64,000 nucleotides of DNA, taken from positions 1,302,001 through 1,366,000 of the forward strand of contig NC_012669.1 in NCBI RefSeq assembly GCF_000023105.1. Reading direction: 5' to 3'. The first letter of the stretch is position 1, and the number at the start of each line of letters is the position of its first letter. This stretch comes from Beutenbergia cavernae DSM 12333 (GTDB lineage: Bacteria > Actinomycetota > Actinomycetes > Actinomycetales > Beutenbergiaceae). The notes beneath the pieces are model-generated. The model was not told the DNA's origin, searched no databases, and saw nothing but the letters and a program-made list of their open reading frames with translations. The position numbers were made by a program, and so were the translations under genes. Of this stretch, positions 17,263 through 25,798 are shown piece after piece.

Positions 17263-18462
17263 ATGGGAACGACCACGTTGCACCTGCTCCGGCCGGCGCT
17301 CCAGGACTATGCCTGGGGGTCGTCGACGGCGATCCCCGACTTCCTGGGCGAGGCGCCGGGACCGGGCCCGGTGGCCGAGGCATGGTTCGGTGCGCACCCG
17401 AGCGCTCCGGCCCCGCTGACCGCCGGCGGGACGCTCGAGGGGCTCATCGCCGACGACCCGGTCGGGACGCTCGGCGCCGACGTCGTGGCGCGGTTCGGCG
17501 AGCGTCTCCCGTTCCTGCTCAAGCTCATCGCGCCCGCCGCGCCGCTGTCCCTGCAGGTCCATCCGTCGCCGGCGCAGGCCGCCGCGGGCTACGCCGCCGA
17601 GGAGGCCGCCGGGATCGGCCTCGACGATCCCGCGCGCACCTACCGGGACGAGCAGCACAAGCCGGAGCTCGTCTACGCGCTGACCACGTTCGAGGCGCTC
17701 TCCGGGTTCCGCGCGCCGCGCCGGGCCGCGGAGATCCTGCGCGGACTGGACGCCCCGCTCGCGACGAGGCTCGCCGCGCTGCTGGGCGCGGACCCGACCT
17801 CGGCAGGCGTGCGTGCCGCGTTCACCGCGCTCCTCACGTCGCGCGACGTGACGCCGGCGGCGGTCGCCGACGTCGCCCGGGCGTGTGCGCGGCGGGCGGA
17901 GGGCGGGACGAGCCCGTCGGTCCGCTCCGACGCGATCGTCGCCCAGCTCTACGAGGCGAACCCCGGCGACCCAGGCGTCGTCGCCGCGCTCCTGCTGAAC
18001 CCGGTGACGCTGCGACCGGGCGAGGCGATGTACGTGCCGGCGGGTGCGGTGCACGCGTACCTGTCCGGCTTCGCCGTCGAGGTGATGGCCAGCTCCGACA
18101 ACGTCGTGCGGGCCGGCCTGACGCCGAAGCACGTCGACGTCGCGGAGCTGCTCCGCATCGTGGACTGCGTCGCGGCGCCGCCGATCCGGCTCGCTCCCGA
18201 GCACGCCCTGGCGCACACCGAGACGTACTACGCCCCGGTCGACGACTTCGAGCTCACCGTCGTGCGCGCCGCCGGACGCACGAGCCTCGCGGTGCCGGGT
18301 GCCGGACCGCGCGTGCTCCTGGTGGTCGACGGCGAGGCCGACCTGGCCGCGGCCGGCACCGAGGTCGCGGTGCAGCGCGGGAGCGCGGCGTTCGTGCCTG
18401 CGGTCACGGGCGACGTGCACGTGCGCGGAGAGGCGCTCCTGCTGCAGGCCTCGGTGCCCTGA
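17263..18462 (+). CDS. manA: Mannose-6-phosphate isomerase, class I
   Basis: Zinc enzyme interconverting fructose-6-phosphate and mannose-6-phosphate, the entry point to GDP-mannose. The 399-residue protein shows the type I pattern: LRPALQDYAWGS at the start, AEAWFGAHPSAP, the metal-binding LQVHPS and EQHKPELVYAL, and PAGAVHAYLSG with a metal-ligand His. It follows glf by 7 bases and is likely cotranscribed. The GDP-mannose partners (phosphomannomutase and mannose-1-phosphate guanylyltransferase) are not in the window. Its end faces the convergent nucleotidyltransferase gene with 18 bases between them. Confidence 0.94.
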   Translation: MGTTTLHLLRPALQDYAWGSSTAIPDFLGEAPGPGPVAEAWFGAHPSAPAPLTAGGTLEGLIADDPVGTLGADVVARFGERLPFLLKLIAPAAPLSLQVHPSPAQAAAGYAAEEAAGIGLDDPARTYRDEQHKPELVYALTTFEALSGFRAPRRAAEILRGLDAPLATRLAALLGADPTSAGVRAAFTALLTSRDVTPAAVADVARACARRAEGGTSPSVRSDAIVAQLYEANPGDPGVVAALLLNPVTLRPGEAMYVPAGAVHAYLSGFAVEVMASSDNVVRAGLTPKHVDVAELLRIVDCVAAPPIRLAPEHALAHTETYYAPVDDFELTVVRAAGRTSLAVPGAGPRVLLVVDGEADLAAAGTEVAVQRGSAAFVPAVTGDVHVRGEALLLQASVP

Positions 18463-18480
18463 GCTGCTCCGGGCGCGCCG

Positions 18481-19194
18481 TCAGGACGGCAGGAGCCCGC
18501 TGTCGATGCCCTCGTTCGCGCGGTCGAGGTCTTCGGGGAAGTCGACCTCCACGGCGAAGACGTCGCTGATGTCGACAGGGCGGAACCGAGCGCCGTCCTG
18601 GTGGATCGCGAGCTCCATCCCACCCTCGAAGTAGTCCTGGTCGTCGACCTGCGCGAGCCGCTTCCGCAGCGCCTTCCGATCCGAGGACGCGACGTAGTTG
18701 ATGCCTACGGCCTCGCCCAGGCCGCCGACGACCTGCTTCGACAGCTCGGAGATGTAGCCGTCGTCGTCCACCCGGTACTTGACCTCTTCGTCCGAGACCT
18801 TCGCGGTGTTGACGGCGACCACCGACTCGTCGGCGTCGATGTGCGGGCGGAGGCGCTCGAGGACCTGGGGGTCGAAGACGACGTCCCCGTTGAGCCACAG
18901 CACGCCGCCCTTGGGATGGGCGCCGAGCGCGCGCAGCAGGCTCTTCGACGTGTTCGTCGTGTCGAACTCGTCGTTGTACAGGTAGACCACGTCGGGGAAC
19001 GACTCGACCACGCGGTAGAAGCGGAAACCGACGACGACGAGGATCCGCGCCTTCGTGCCGAACACGGACCGGACGTTCTCGATCTGCTGCTGCATGATCG
19101 AGCGGCCGTCGTGCAGCTTCGTGAGCGGCTTCGGGTCGGGCATCCCGAGGCGGGTGCCCTTGCCGGCCGCGAGGATCGTGACGTTCACTGCCAT
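18481..19194 (-). CDS. LicC-like sugar/choline-phosphate nucleotidyltransferase
   Basis: A 237-residue NTP transferase starting with VTILAAGKGTRLG and PKPL, the nucleotide-binding loop of the family. The segment YNDEFDTTNTSKSLLRAL resembles the TNN..SL signature of phosphocholine cytidylyltransferase LicC and its relatives rather than RmlA or GalU, and LWLNGDVVFD is the metal-binding strand. It probably makes a CDP-activated group (CDP-choline, CDP-ethanolamine or similar) or another NDP-precursor for the LicD protein encoded just upstream in the same operon. The substrate is an inference from neighbours. The gene order on the minus strand is LicD-methyltransferase fusion, small coiled-coil protein, then this gene. 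Confidence 0.75.
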   Translation of the reverse strand: MAVNVTILAAGKGTRLGMPDPKPLTKLHDGRSIMQQQIENVRSVFGTKARILVVVGFRFYRVVESFPDVVYLYNDEFDTTNTSKSLLRALGAHPKGGVLWLNGDVVFDPQVLERLRPHIDADESVVAVNTAKVSDEEVKYRVDDDGYISELSKQVVGGLGEAVGINYVASSDRKALRKRLAQVDDQDYFEGGMELAIHQDGARFRPVDISDVFAVEVDFPEDLDRANEGIDSGLLPS

Positions 19195-19197
19195 GGG

Positions 19198-19434
19198 TCA
19201 GGCTCCCTCTGGGCGTGGCTGGGCGAGACGAGTCTCGACGATGTCCGTGAGCTCGGCGATCCGGAGGCTGTCGCGCCGGCACTCGTCGATCTCCTCGCGC
19301 AGCTCGTCGAGCTGGGCGCGCAGGTCGGCGATGTCGCGCCGCGTGCGGGACCGGGGCAACCTGTCCCGCACCCCGCGCAGGGCGGAGGCGACGCTCGGGG
19401 CGCGGGCGTCGAGTGCTGACGTGAGCCGTGACAT
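19198..19434 (-). CDS. Small coiled-coil protein (DUF6752-like)
   Basis: A 78-residue protein starting at ATG 19434, which shares one base with the stop of the LicD fusion (TGATG). A basic first third (RGVRDRLPRSRTRRD) leads into a heptad-rich helix, DIADLRAQLDELREEIDECRRDSLR and following residues about 36-70. Similar short proteins occur in actinobacterial glycosyltransferase loci and I believe are grouped as DUF6752, but I could not verify this. Its tight coupling between LicD and a nucleotidyltransferase suggests a scaffold or small subunit. No enzymatic motif is visible. Confidence 0.7.
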   Translation of the reverse strand: MSRLTSALDARAPSVASALRGVRDRLPRSRTRRDIADLRAQLDELREEIDECRRDSLRIAELTDIVETRLAQPRPEGA

Positions 19435-20984
19435 CACCAGTCACCTTCCTTGCTGGCCTCGACGAGGCGCGCGGACACCGTGCCGCGCTCATGGTCCCGC
19501 GGATCGTCGTCCAGACGTCGGACGTCGAGCAGGTGGAGTCCGAACCGGCCGAGCTCCTGCTGCAGGTCGGGCACCTCCAGGTGCCACGTCGTGGGGTCGT
19601 CGAACGACACGTTCGCGGCGGGCACGGTGTCCATGACGAGCACGACGACGCCGCCGCGCCGGACGACCTGGCGCAGGAGGCGCCAGACGTTCGCCCTGCC
19701 GAGGTCGCCCATCCGTTCGACCAGGTGGGAGGCGAGCGCGTGGACGGGAGCCTCGGCGGCGCCGACGAGCTCGAGCAGGTCCGCGGTCTGCCGTGGGTCC
19801 ACCAGGTTCGTCGGCCGCCACTGGACGGCGCCGGCGCGGTCGGCGTCCCGCGCCCGCCGCAGCGCCGCGGCCGAGTAGTCGAGGGCGATGACGCGGTGCC
19901 CGAGCCCGGCCAGGCTGATCGCGTCGCGGCCCAGCCCGGTCCCGAGGTCGAGCACCTGCGACCCGGGCGCCACGAGATCGTGCAGGAGGTGGGCACGCTG
20001 CGGGCCGTCCGCGTGCGCAGCGCCGTCGGAGTAGGAGTCCTCCCAGAACTCGTGCTGGAAGTTGGGCGTGCCGAACCAGTTCTGGAAGCGGCGCACCGTC
20101 GCGCGGGGGGTGTGCAACCGGTAGCCGGGGAGCGGGGTGTGCCAGTTCTCGTCGTAGTTGATGACGAGCCAGTCGGCGGGCCGAGCGGGCGCCGGGTAGC
20201 TGCGCCCCTCGAGCGTGACCGTCGAGAACGGCAGCATGCTGGCGCTCTCCATGCGCCCGCGGACGTGGAACGGCTGGTTGATGTACCCGTCCTTGAAGAA
20301 CGCGGTGAACAGGTCGACGTAGCCGTCGACGGCGCCGTCGGGCGTGCGGAACGTCACCTGCAGATGGGCGGCGCTGTGCCGGAGCACCTCGAGCCCGCGC
20401 CCGGTCAGCTCGCGCTCGATCCCGAAGCTCTCCAGCGCCAGGTCGGCGGGGTGGGTGTGCTCGCTCAGGTAGGCGAGGTCGGCGTCGTCGTCATGGCTCA
20501 GCACGGTCCCCTCGCGCACGGCGCCGAGGAGGGTGCCCCCGACGACGAACGGTCGCAGACCGATCTCGCGGGTGATCTCGAGCAGCTCGTCCAGGCGGTC
20601 CAGGATCCGGACCCGCAGGCCCGTCGCGTCGCCCTCGAAGGACCTGCCGAGCCGGCCCCACTTGTTGACGGCGAGGTGGCGGCCGTGGTCGTCGACGACG
20701 GCGATCGCGGCCAGGGACGTCCCGAGGGCGACATCGGTGGCCCACAGCGTGCGTCCGCTCACCGAGTCGCGCACGGTGATGGTCGCCGTGCCGTCGAGGT
20801 ACGGCACCAGCGGCTCTGGCCAGCGGTGGCTGCGCCGCGCGCGCCGCGCGGGCTTCGACACGAGGTCGATCGACCACACGCGGTGGCCGTTGACGACGAC
20901 GTCGAGCGACGGGACCGAGGTCGGTGGCCGTTCGGGGAACGTCAGCGAGGCAGAGGTCGCGGTGAGGTGCCCGACGTCCGACAT
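19434..20984 (-). CDS. LicD phosphotransferase fused to SAM methyltransferase
   Basis: A 516-residue three-part protein; the ATG at 20984 follows GAGGAG. Residues 1-115 look like beta-strand-rich non-catalytic domains. Residues about 130-310 are a LicD/fukutin-type domain with VGGTLLGAVREG (148-159), HDDDADL (164-170) and the terminal GTPNFQHEFWED. Residues about 335-505 are a class I methyltransferase with VLDLGTGLGRD (344-354) and VIALDYS (365-371). LicD proteins transfer phosphocholine or related phospho-groups to surface glycans. Fusion to a methyltransferase suggests that the added phospho-group is methylated, for example phosphoethanolamine towards phosphocholine, or a methyl phosphate. 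A separate methyltransferase-LicD pair at 60833-62780 repeats the association. Confidence 0.85.
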   Translation of the reverse strand: MSDVGHLTATSASLTFPERPPTSVPSLDVVVNGHRVWSIDLVSKPARRARRSHRWPEPLVPYLDGTATITVRDSVSGRTLWATDVALGTSLAAIAVVDDHGRHLAVNKWGRLGRSFEGDATGLRVRILDRLDELLEITREIGLRPFVVGGTLLGAVREGTVLSHDDDADLAYLSEHTHPADLALESFGIERELTGRGLEVLRHSAAHLQVTFRTPDGAVDGYVDLFTAFFKDGYINQPFHVRGRMESASMLPFSTVTLEGRSYPAPARPADWLVINYDENWHTPLPGYRLHTPRATVRRFQNWFGTPNFQHEFWEDSYSDGAAHADGPQRAHLLHDLVAPGSQVLDLGTGLGRDAISLAGLGHRVIALDYSAAALRRARDADRAGAVQWRPTNLVDPRQTADLLELVGAAEAPVHALASHLVERMGDLGRANVWRLLRQVVRRGGVVVLVMDTVPAANVSFDDPTTWHLEVPDLQQELGRFGLHLLDVRRLDDDPRDHERGTVSARLVEASKEGDW

Positions 20985-21009
20985 CACGCTCCTCGACTCC
21001 TCCGCGGCC

Positions 21010-21053
21010 GTTCACCAGGCGTTCAGCTCCGCGCCACCCCGCGGCCCTACCGT
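21010..21053 (+). promoter_or_regulatory. PHO-box-like 11-bp direct repeat with TACCGT box, YfhO operon
   Basis: GTTCACCAGGC (21010-21020) is followed directly by GTTCAGCTCCG (21021-21031), two 11-base units as in the Streptomyces PHO box. They begin 38 and 27 bases before TACCGT (21048-21053). The same hexamer and the same 38-base offset occur upstream of 13913. Transcription would run into the YfhO-like gene at 21226 with a leader of about 165 bases, or the site may act with the second box at 21134. Confidence 0.5.
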
Positions 21054-21129
21054 AACCGAGTTCGCGGCTCGCGAGCTGATCGCCGGCAGCCCGCGCGACC
21101 CGCCACCGACCGGGGCTGCGCCCCGGCCG

Positions 21130-21150
21130 GGGATACACTCGCCGCGGCCT
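21130..21150 (+). promoter_or_regulatory. GATACACT element, copy 1
   Basis: This 21-base element around TACACT (21134-21139) matches 28866-28886 at 20 of 21 positions. In both places it lies in front of a plus-strand gene. TACACT fits a -10 box; the extended conservation downstream of it is unusual. It lies 87 bases before the GTG at 21226. Confidence 0.45.
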
Positions 21151-21225
21151 CGCCCGGAAGGGCGGGGCCGGCAGCATCGGGACGCCGAGCGAGGCTGGCG
21201 TCGACGACCTGGGGAGTGACACGCG

Positions 21226-23526
21226 GTGCCCACGAACACGACGCCGTCCGAGGTGCGCACGGCGGCCGAGCCGTCCGACCTGAGGGCGCGATCCGAGACG
21301 ACGACGTCCCGGAGGTCCCGCGTGCTCCCGCCGGTGCTCATGCTGCTGGTCGTGGCGATCGGTGTCGCCGTGCCGCTGCGGAACGACCGCGGCTTCTACT
21401 ACTGGGACGACACGGCCGCGGCGGCGGTCGGTGTGTGGCAACGGATCGCCGACCAGGTGCTCTCCGGGACATTCCCGATCCTGCAGCTCGACATGTGGCG
21501 GGGCGGTAACTTCGTCGCGGAGGCCGCGACGGGGATGTTCAACCCGGTCATGGTCGCCCTGATGGTGGCGATCCACCCGCTCGACAACCTCGCGATCGGC
21601 ATCACGCTGGCGAAGGGCGTGCTGTTCGCGCTCGTCGCGCTCGGCGTCTACCTCCTCGCCCGGGAGTACGGCGCCACGCGCTGGCCGGCGGCGATCGTCG
21701 GAGCCTCCATGGCGCTGAGCGGCTACACCGTGTTCATGGACGGGACGTCGTGGGTCAACGGCCTCGCGATCACGGCGTTCACGCCGTGGCTGTGGTGGGC
21801 GGCGCGCCGCCACCTCGAGGGGCGGGGGTCGATCTGGGTCGCCCTCGTGGCGGGCTACCTGCTGGTCTCGACGGGCAACCCGTACGGGGTGCTGGCGTTC
21901 GCCGCCGTGATGGGTGCGCTCGGCGTCGAGACCCTCGTGCGGCGTCGTCCGCGCAAGCTGTGGTGGCTCGGCGGGCAGATCGTCGTCGCGGCGCTCACCG
22001 CCGTCATCGTCTACCTGCCGTTCCTGCTGACGTCGACCGTCGGCAGCCGCGCCGGATCCGTCACGGGGAACGACGAGTTCTTCGCGCCGGGCCTCAGCGA
22101 CCTGCTCGGGATGAGCTCGCCGACGTTCCAGCCGTACATCACGATGTTCGGCGGCAACCCGATGTCGTTCCCCGGTCTGTACCTGGCCTGGTTCCTCCTG
22201 CCGCTCATCCCGTGGCTGCGCTGGCGTTCCCTCGTGGCACGGTGGCCGGCCTGGTCCGGTGCGGCGGCGTTCGGGGTGTTCTACCTGCTGCTCGTGCTCG
22301 GCCCGTCCCAGATCTGGATGTTCCGGTGGCCGGCCCGCCTCCTGCCGTTCCTCGCGATCGCGATCTTCGTGATCTTCGCTGTCGCGCTGACGGCCGGCCT
22401 GGCGCGCGACAGGGTGAGGCTTCGAGCGTGGTTGACGACGGCGATCGTGCTGCTCGGCGCGTGGCAGACGTTCTCGGACCGCCCGAACCAGTACGTGTGG
22501 GCGGTGGCGGGCCTCATCGGCGTGGCGGCGCTGATGTACGCGTTCCTCAAGGTGCGCAGCGGCGCCCAGTGGTTCGCAGTCGTCGCCGTCGGGGCGATCG
22601 GGGTGCTGCTCGTGCAGACGCACTGGATGCCGGTCAACCGCAGCGTCGCCGACTACCAGTTCCCCCAGTCCCGGTCGGAGATCCAGGAGAGCTTCGCGGG
22701 CCGGTACGAGGGGATGACCGTGCAGGTCGCGAACCGGACGCTGCCGAACGAGCTCGAGACGGGCGACGGCGCCTGGCGCGACATCCTGTTCGGCAACCTG
22801 TACTCCGTGTCCGGCGTGGAGTCGACGACGGCGTACAGCGGCATCGGATTCACGAAGCACGACAACGCGCTGTGCCTCACGTACTTCGGCGGCACGTGCC
22901 CCGGCGCGTGGGACGCGCTCTGGGAGAACCCCGAGGGTGAGGACGAGCAGCTGGCCGATCTCCTCCGGGTCGAGACCGTCGTCGTCCTCCTGAACATCGT
23001 CCCCGACCCCGTCGCCCCGGAGGGGTGGACACAGGTGGACGAGACGGACTTCGTGCGGGTGTTCCACCGCGACGAGCCCATCCCGTTCCCCGACGGGCGC
23101 CTCAGCATCGCGGGCGACGCCGTCGACGTCTCATCCGACGTGAGCACGGGCGACCGGGCGGAACGCGTCGTCGTCTCCACGGGCGACGGCACCGCACAGG
23201 ACCGGAGCCTCACGTTCTCGCGGCTCGCCTGGCCGGGGTACACGGTGACGGTCGACGGGACGCCGGTGGAGCCGATCACCGGCCCCGCCGGTCTCCTCCG
23301 GGTCGAGCTGCCCGCCGGGCTCACCGACGCCGAGGTCGAGATCAGCTTCCTCCCGCCAGGGTGGACGGCGGGCGTGGCGGCGTTGGGCCTGGCGGCCGCC
23401 ATCGCGGTCGGCCTGGTGGTGGTCGACGGCGTCCAGCGGCGCCGCTCGCGTCGCTCGGTGCGCGGGGCGACGACGGAGGACGCGACCCTCGATCAGCCGG
23501 CCCCGGATGCGAGCCTGCGAGGCTAG
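21226..23526 (+). CDS. YfhO-like GT-C membrane glycosyltransferase 1
   Basis: A 766-residue multi-span membrane protein starting at GTG 21226 behind GGGGAG. The pattern is one membrane segment at about 34-51, an outer loop with FYYWDD that carries the GT-C-type acidic residues, about a dozen further segments to residue ~470, a large extracellular domain (about 480-705) and a final membrane segment near 710-730. YfhO-family proteins use a polyprenyl-phosphate sugar made by a CsbB/GtrB enzyme to glycosylate wall or lipoteichoic acids outside the cell. A GtrB-like gene closes this operon. The next gene is a paralogue with long shared stretches such as DGTSWVNGLAITAFTPWLWW, indicating a tandem duplication. 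Confidence 0.82.
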   Translation: MPTNTTPSEVRTAAEPSDLRARSETTTSRRSRVLPPVLMLLVVAIGVAVPLRNDRGFYYWDDTAAAAVGVWQRIADQVLSGTFPILQLDMWRGGNFVAEAATGMFNPVMVALMVAIHPLDNLAIGITLAKGVLFALVALGVYLLAREYGATRWPAAIVGASMALSGYTVFMDGTSWVNGLAITAFTPWLWWAARRHLEGRGSIWVALVAGYLLVSTGNPYGVLAFAAVMGALGVETLVRRRPRKLWWLGGQIVVAALTAVIVYLPFLLTSTVGSRAGSVTGNDEFFAPGLSDLLGMSSPTFQPYITMFGGNPMSFPGLYLAWFLLPLIPWLRWRSLVARWPAWSGAAAFGVFYLLLVLGPSQIWMFRWPARLLPFLAIAIFVIFAVALTAGLARDRVRLRAWLTTAIVLLGAWQTFSDRPNQYVWAVAGLIGVAALMYAFLKVRSGAQWFAVVAVGAIGVLLVQTHWMPVNRSVADYQFPQSRSEIQESFAGRYEGMTVQVANRTLPNELETGDGAWRDILFGNLYSVSGVESTTAYSGIGFTKHDNALCLTYFGGTCPGAWDALWENPEGEDEQLADLLRVETVVVLLNIVPDPVAPEGWTQVDETDFVRVFHRDEPIPFPDGRLSIAGDAVDVSSDVSTGDRAERVVVSTGDGTAQDRSLTFSRLAWPGYTVTVDGTPVEPITGPAGLLRVELPAGLTDAEVEISFLPPGWTAGVAALGLAAAIAVGLVVVDGVQRRRSRRSVRGATTEDATLDQPAPDASLRG

Positions 23527-23530
23527 GCGC

Positions 23531-25798
23531 ATGGGCTTCGTGAAGCAGGGGACCGACCCGGCGTCGCCGGAGGCGGAGGCGAGCACGTCGCACCCGGTGC
23601 CGCCGGAGGCGAGCAGCGCGCCGCACCGCTCGTGGCCCCGGCGCATGCTCCCCGCGAGCCTCATGCTCGTCGTGACGGCGATCGGCGTCGTCATCCCGTT
23701 GCGGGGAAACTGGAGCTTCTACAACTGGGACGACACCGCCGGGGCGGCGATCGGCGTCTGGCACAGGGTTGCCGAGCAGTACCTGGCGGGCACGATCCCG
23801 ATGCTGCAGCTGGACATGTGGCGGGGCGGCAACTTCACGGCGGAAGCCGCCACCGGCATGTGGAACCCGGTGATGGTCGCGCTGATGATCGCGATCCACC
23901 CGGTGGACGACCTGTCGCTCGGCATCACGATCGCGAAAGGTGCGCTGCTGCTCCTGGTCGCGCTCGGGGTGTACCTGCTCGCCCGCGAGTACGGCGCCGG
24001 CCCGTGGGCGTCCGCCGCGGTCGGCGTGGCGATGCCGCTGAGCGGGTACACGCTGTTCATGGACGGCACGTCGTGGGTCAACGGACTCGCCATCACGGCG
24101 TTCACGCCGTGGCTGTGGTGGGCGGCGCGACGGCACCTGGAGGGGCGCGGGCAGCTCTGGGTCTCGCTCGTGGCCGGCGGCCTGCTCGTGTCCACCGGCA
24201 ACCCGTACGGCCTGCTCGTCTTCGGCCTCGTCATCGGCGCCCTGGGCGTCGAGTCCCTGGTGAAGCGCCGGCCACGGCGCCTCGTGACGCTGGGCGGGCA
24301 GACGATCGTGGCCCTGGCGATCGCCGCGTTCATCTACCTGCCCTTCCTCCTCACCGCGCCGGTGGGCCACCGGACCGCGCGGGCGTCGGTGCACAACAAC
24401 GAGTTCTTCTCGCCGGGGCTGAGCGACCTCATGGGAATGAGCACCCCCGGGTTCGAGCCCTACATCGCGATGTTCGGGGGAAAGACCATGTCGTTCCCCG
24501 GGCTCTACATCGCGTGGTTCCTGCTGCCCGTGCTCCCGTGGATCCGCTGGCGACGCCTCGGCTCGACGTGGCGGGAGTGGTCCGGTGTCGCGGTGCTGGG
24601 GGCCGTCTCTCTGCTCATCGTCCTCGGTCCGTCGCAGGTGTGGATGTTCCGCTGGCCGGCCCGGTTGCTGCCGTTCCTGGCGATGGCGCTGCTCGTCATC
24701 TTCGCCCTCGCCATGACGAACGGCTTCCACCGCGACGCCGTGCGCCGGCGGTCGGTGGTCACCGCGTGCCTCATCCTGTTCGGCGGGTGGCTCGCCTACT
24801 CCGACCGGCCGCACCAGAGCACGTGGGCCGTGGCCAGCGTCGTCGGCGTCGCCGCACTGACCGTCGCGTTCCTGCTGGTGAGGACGCGTGCGCTGCGTTT
24901 CGGGGTCGTCGCCGTCGGCGCGATCGGTGTGCTCCTCGTGCAGACGTACTGGATGCCCGTGAACCGCAGCGTGGCGTACTACAACTTCCCGACGTCGGCC
25001 GCCGGGCTGCAGGAGAACTTCGGCTCGCGCTACGAGGGTCTGACCGTCCAGGTCGCCACGGAGAAGATCCCGTGGCAGGAACGGACGGAGGACGGCGCGT
25101 GGCAGGACCTCCTGTTCGGGAACATGTACGCGGTCGCCGGCGTGGAGAGCACGACGGCGTACAGCGGGATCGGGTTCCGGACCCACGACCAGACCCTGTG
25201 CCTCGCCTACAACGGCTGGATGTGCGCGGCCGCGTGGGAGACCCTCTGGGAGGTGCCCGAGGGCGAGACCGCGCCCTACGCCGACCTGCTGCGCGTCGAG
25301 ACGGTCGTCGTGCAGAAGGGGCACGTGGCGTCGGTGGACGTGCCGCCGGGATGGGAGCTCGCCGAGGAGACGGACGTCGTCTGGGTGCTGCGCCGTGCGG
25401 ATCCGCCGCCGTTCCAGGACGGGCGCGTCAGCTCGGTCACGGACGAGGTCGACGTCGTCGAGGACGTCATGGACGGCCCGCGTGCCGAGCGGCTCGTCGT
25501 GAGCACGTCGGACGCCGCCGAGCACACCGTGACGTTCTCCCGGCTCGCCTGGCCGGGGTACACGATCACCGTGGACGGGTCGGAGCTCGAACCACGATCG
25601 GGGCCCGCGGGCCTTCTCCAGGTGGACCTGCCGGCGAACCTGGATCGCGCGGAGGTCAGCGTGTCCTTCGAACCACCGGGATGGAGAATCGGCATGGCCG
25701 CATTGGGTGTCGCAGGGATCGGTGCGGCGAGCATGCTCGTCGCCGATGCGTGGCTGCGTCGCCGCGGTCGCACGACGGGAGCAGCGGATGCGAGCTGA
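23531..25798 (+). CDS. YfhO-like GT-C membrane glycosyltransferase 2
   Basis: A 755-residue paralogue of the preceding protein. The ATG at 23531 comes 4 bases after the previous stop. It keeps the outer-loop acidic motif FYNWDD, LDMWRGGNFTAEAATGMWNP, the membrane segments and the extracellular domain ending in SRLAWPGYTITVDG, which is shared almost exactly with the first copy. The two copies differ mainly in the cytoplasmic start and the last 20 residues. Retaining two copies suggests different acceptors or linkages, or two sugars from one donor. It overlaps the start of the GtrB-like gene by 11 bases. Confidence 0.82.
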   Translation: MGFVKQGTDPASPEAEASTSHPVPPEASSAPHRSWPRRMLPASLMLVVTAIGVVIPLRGNWSFYNWDDTAGAAIGVWHRVAEQYLAGTIPMLQLDMWRGGNFTAEAATGMWNPVMVALMIAIHPVDDLSLGITIAKGALLLLVALGVYLLAREYGAGPWASAAVGVAMPLSGYTLFMDGTSWVNGLAITAFTPWLWWAARRHLEGRGQLWVSLVAGGLLVSTGNPYGLLVFGLVIGALGVESLVKRRPRRLVTLGGQTIVALAIAAFIYLPFLLTAPVGHRTARASVHNNEFFSPGLSDLMGMSTPGFEPYIAMFGGKTMSFPGLYIAWFLLPVLPWIRWRRLGSTWREWSGVAVLGAVSLLIVLGPSQVWMFRWPARLLPFLAMALLVIFALAMTNGFHRDAVRRRSVVTACLILFGGWLAYSDRPHQSTWAVASVVGVAALTVAFLLVRTRALRFGVVAVGAIGVLLVQTYWMPVNRSVAYYNFPTSAAGLQENFGSRYEGLTVQVATEKIPWQERTEDGAWQDLLFGNMYAVAGVESTTAYSGIGFRTHDQTLCLAYNGWMCAAAWETLWEVPEGETAPYADLLRVETVVVQKGHVASVDVPPGWELAEETDVVWVLRRADPPPFQDGRVSSVTDEVDVVEDVMDGPRAERLVVSTSDAAEHTVTFSRLAWPGYTITVDGSELEPRSGPAGLLQVDLPANLDRAEVSVSFEPPGWRIGMAALGVAGIGAASMLVADAWLRRRGRTTGAADAS

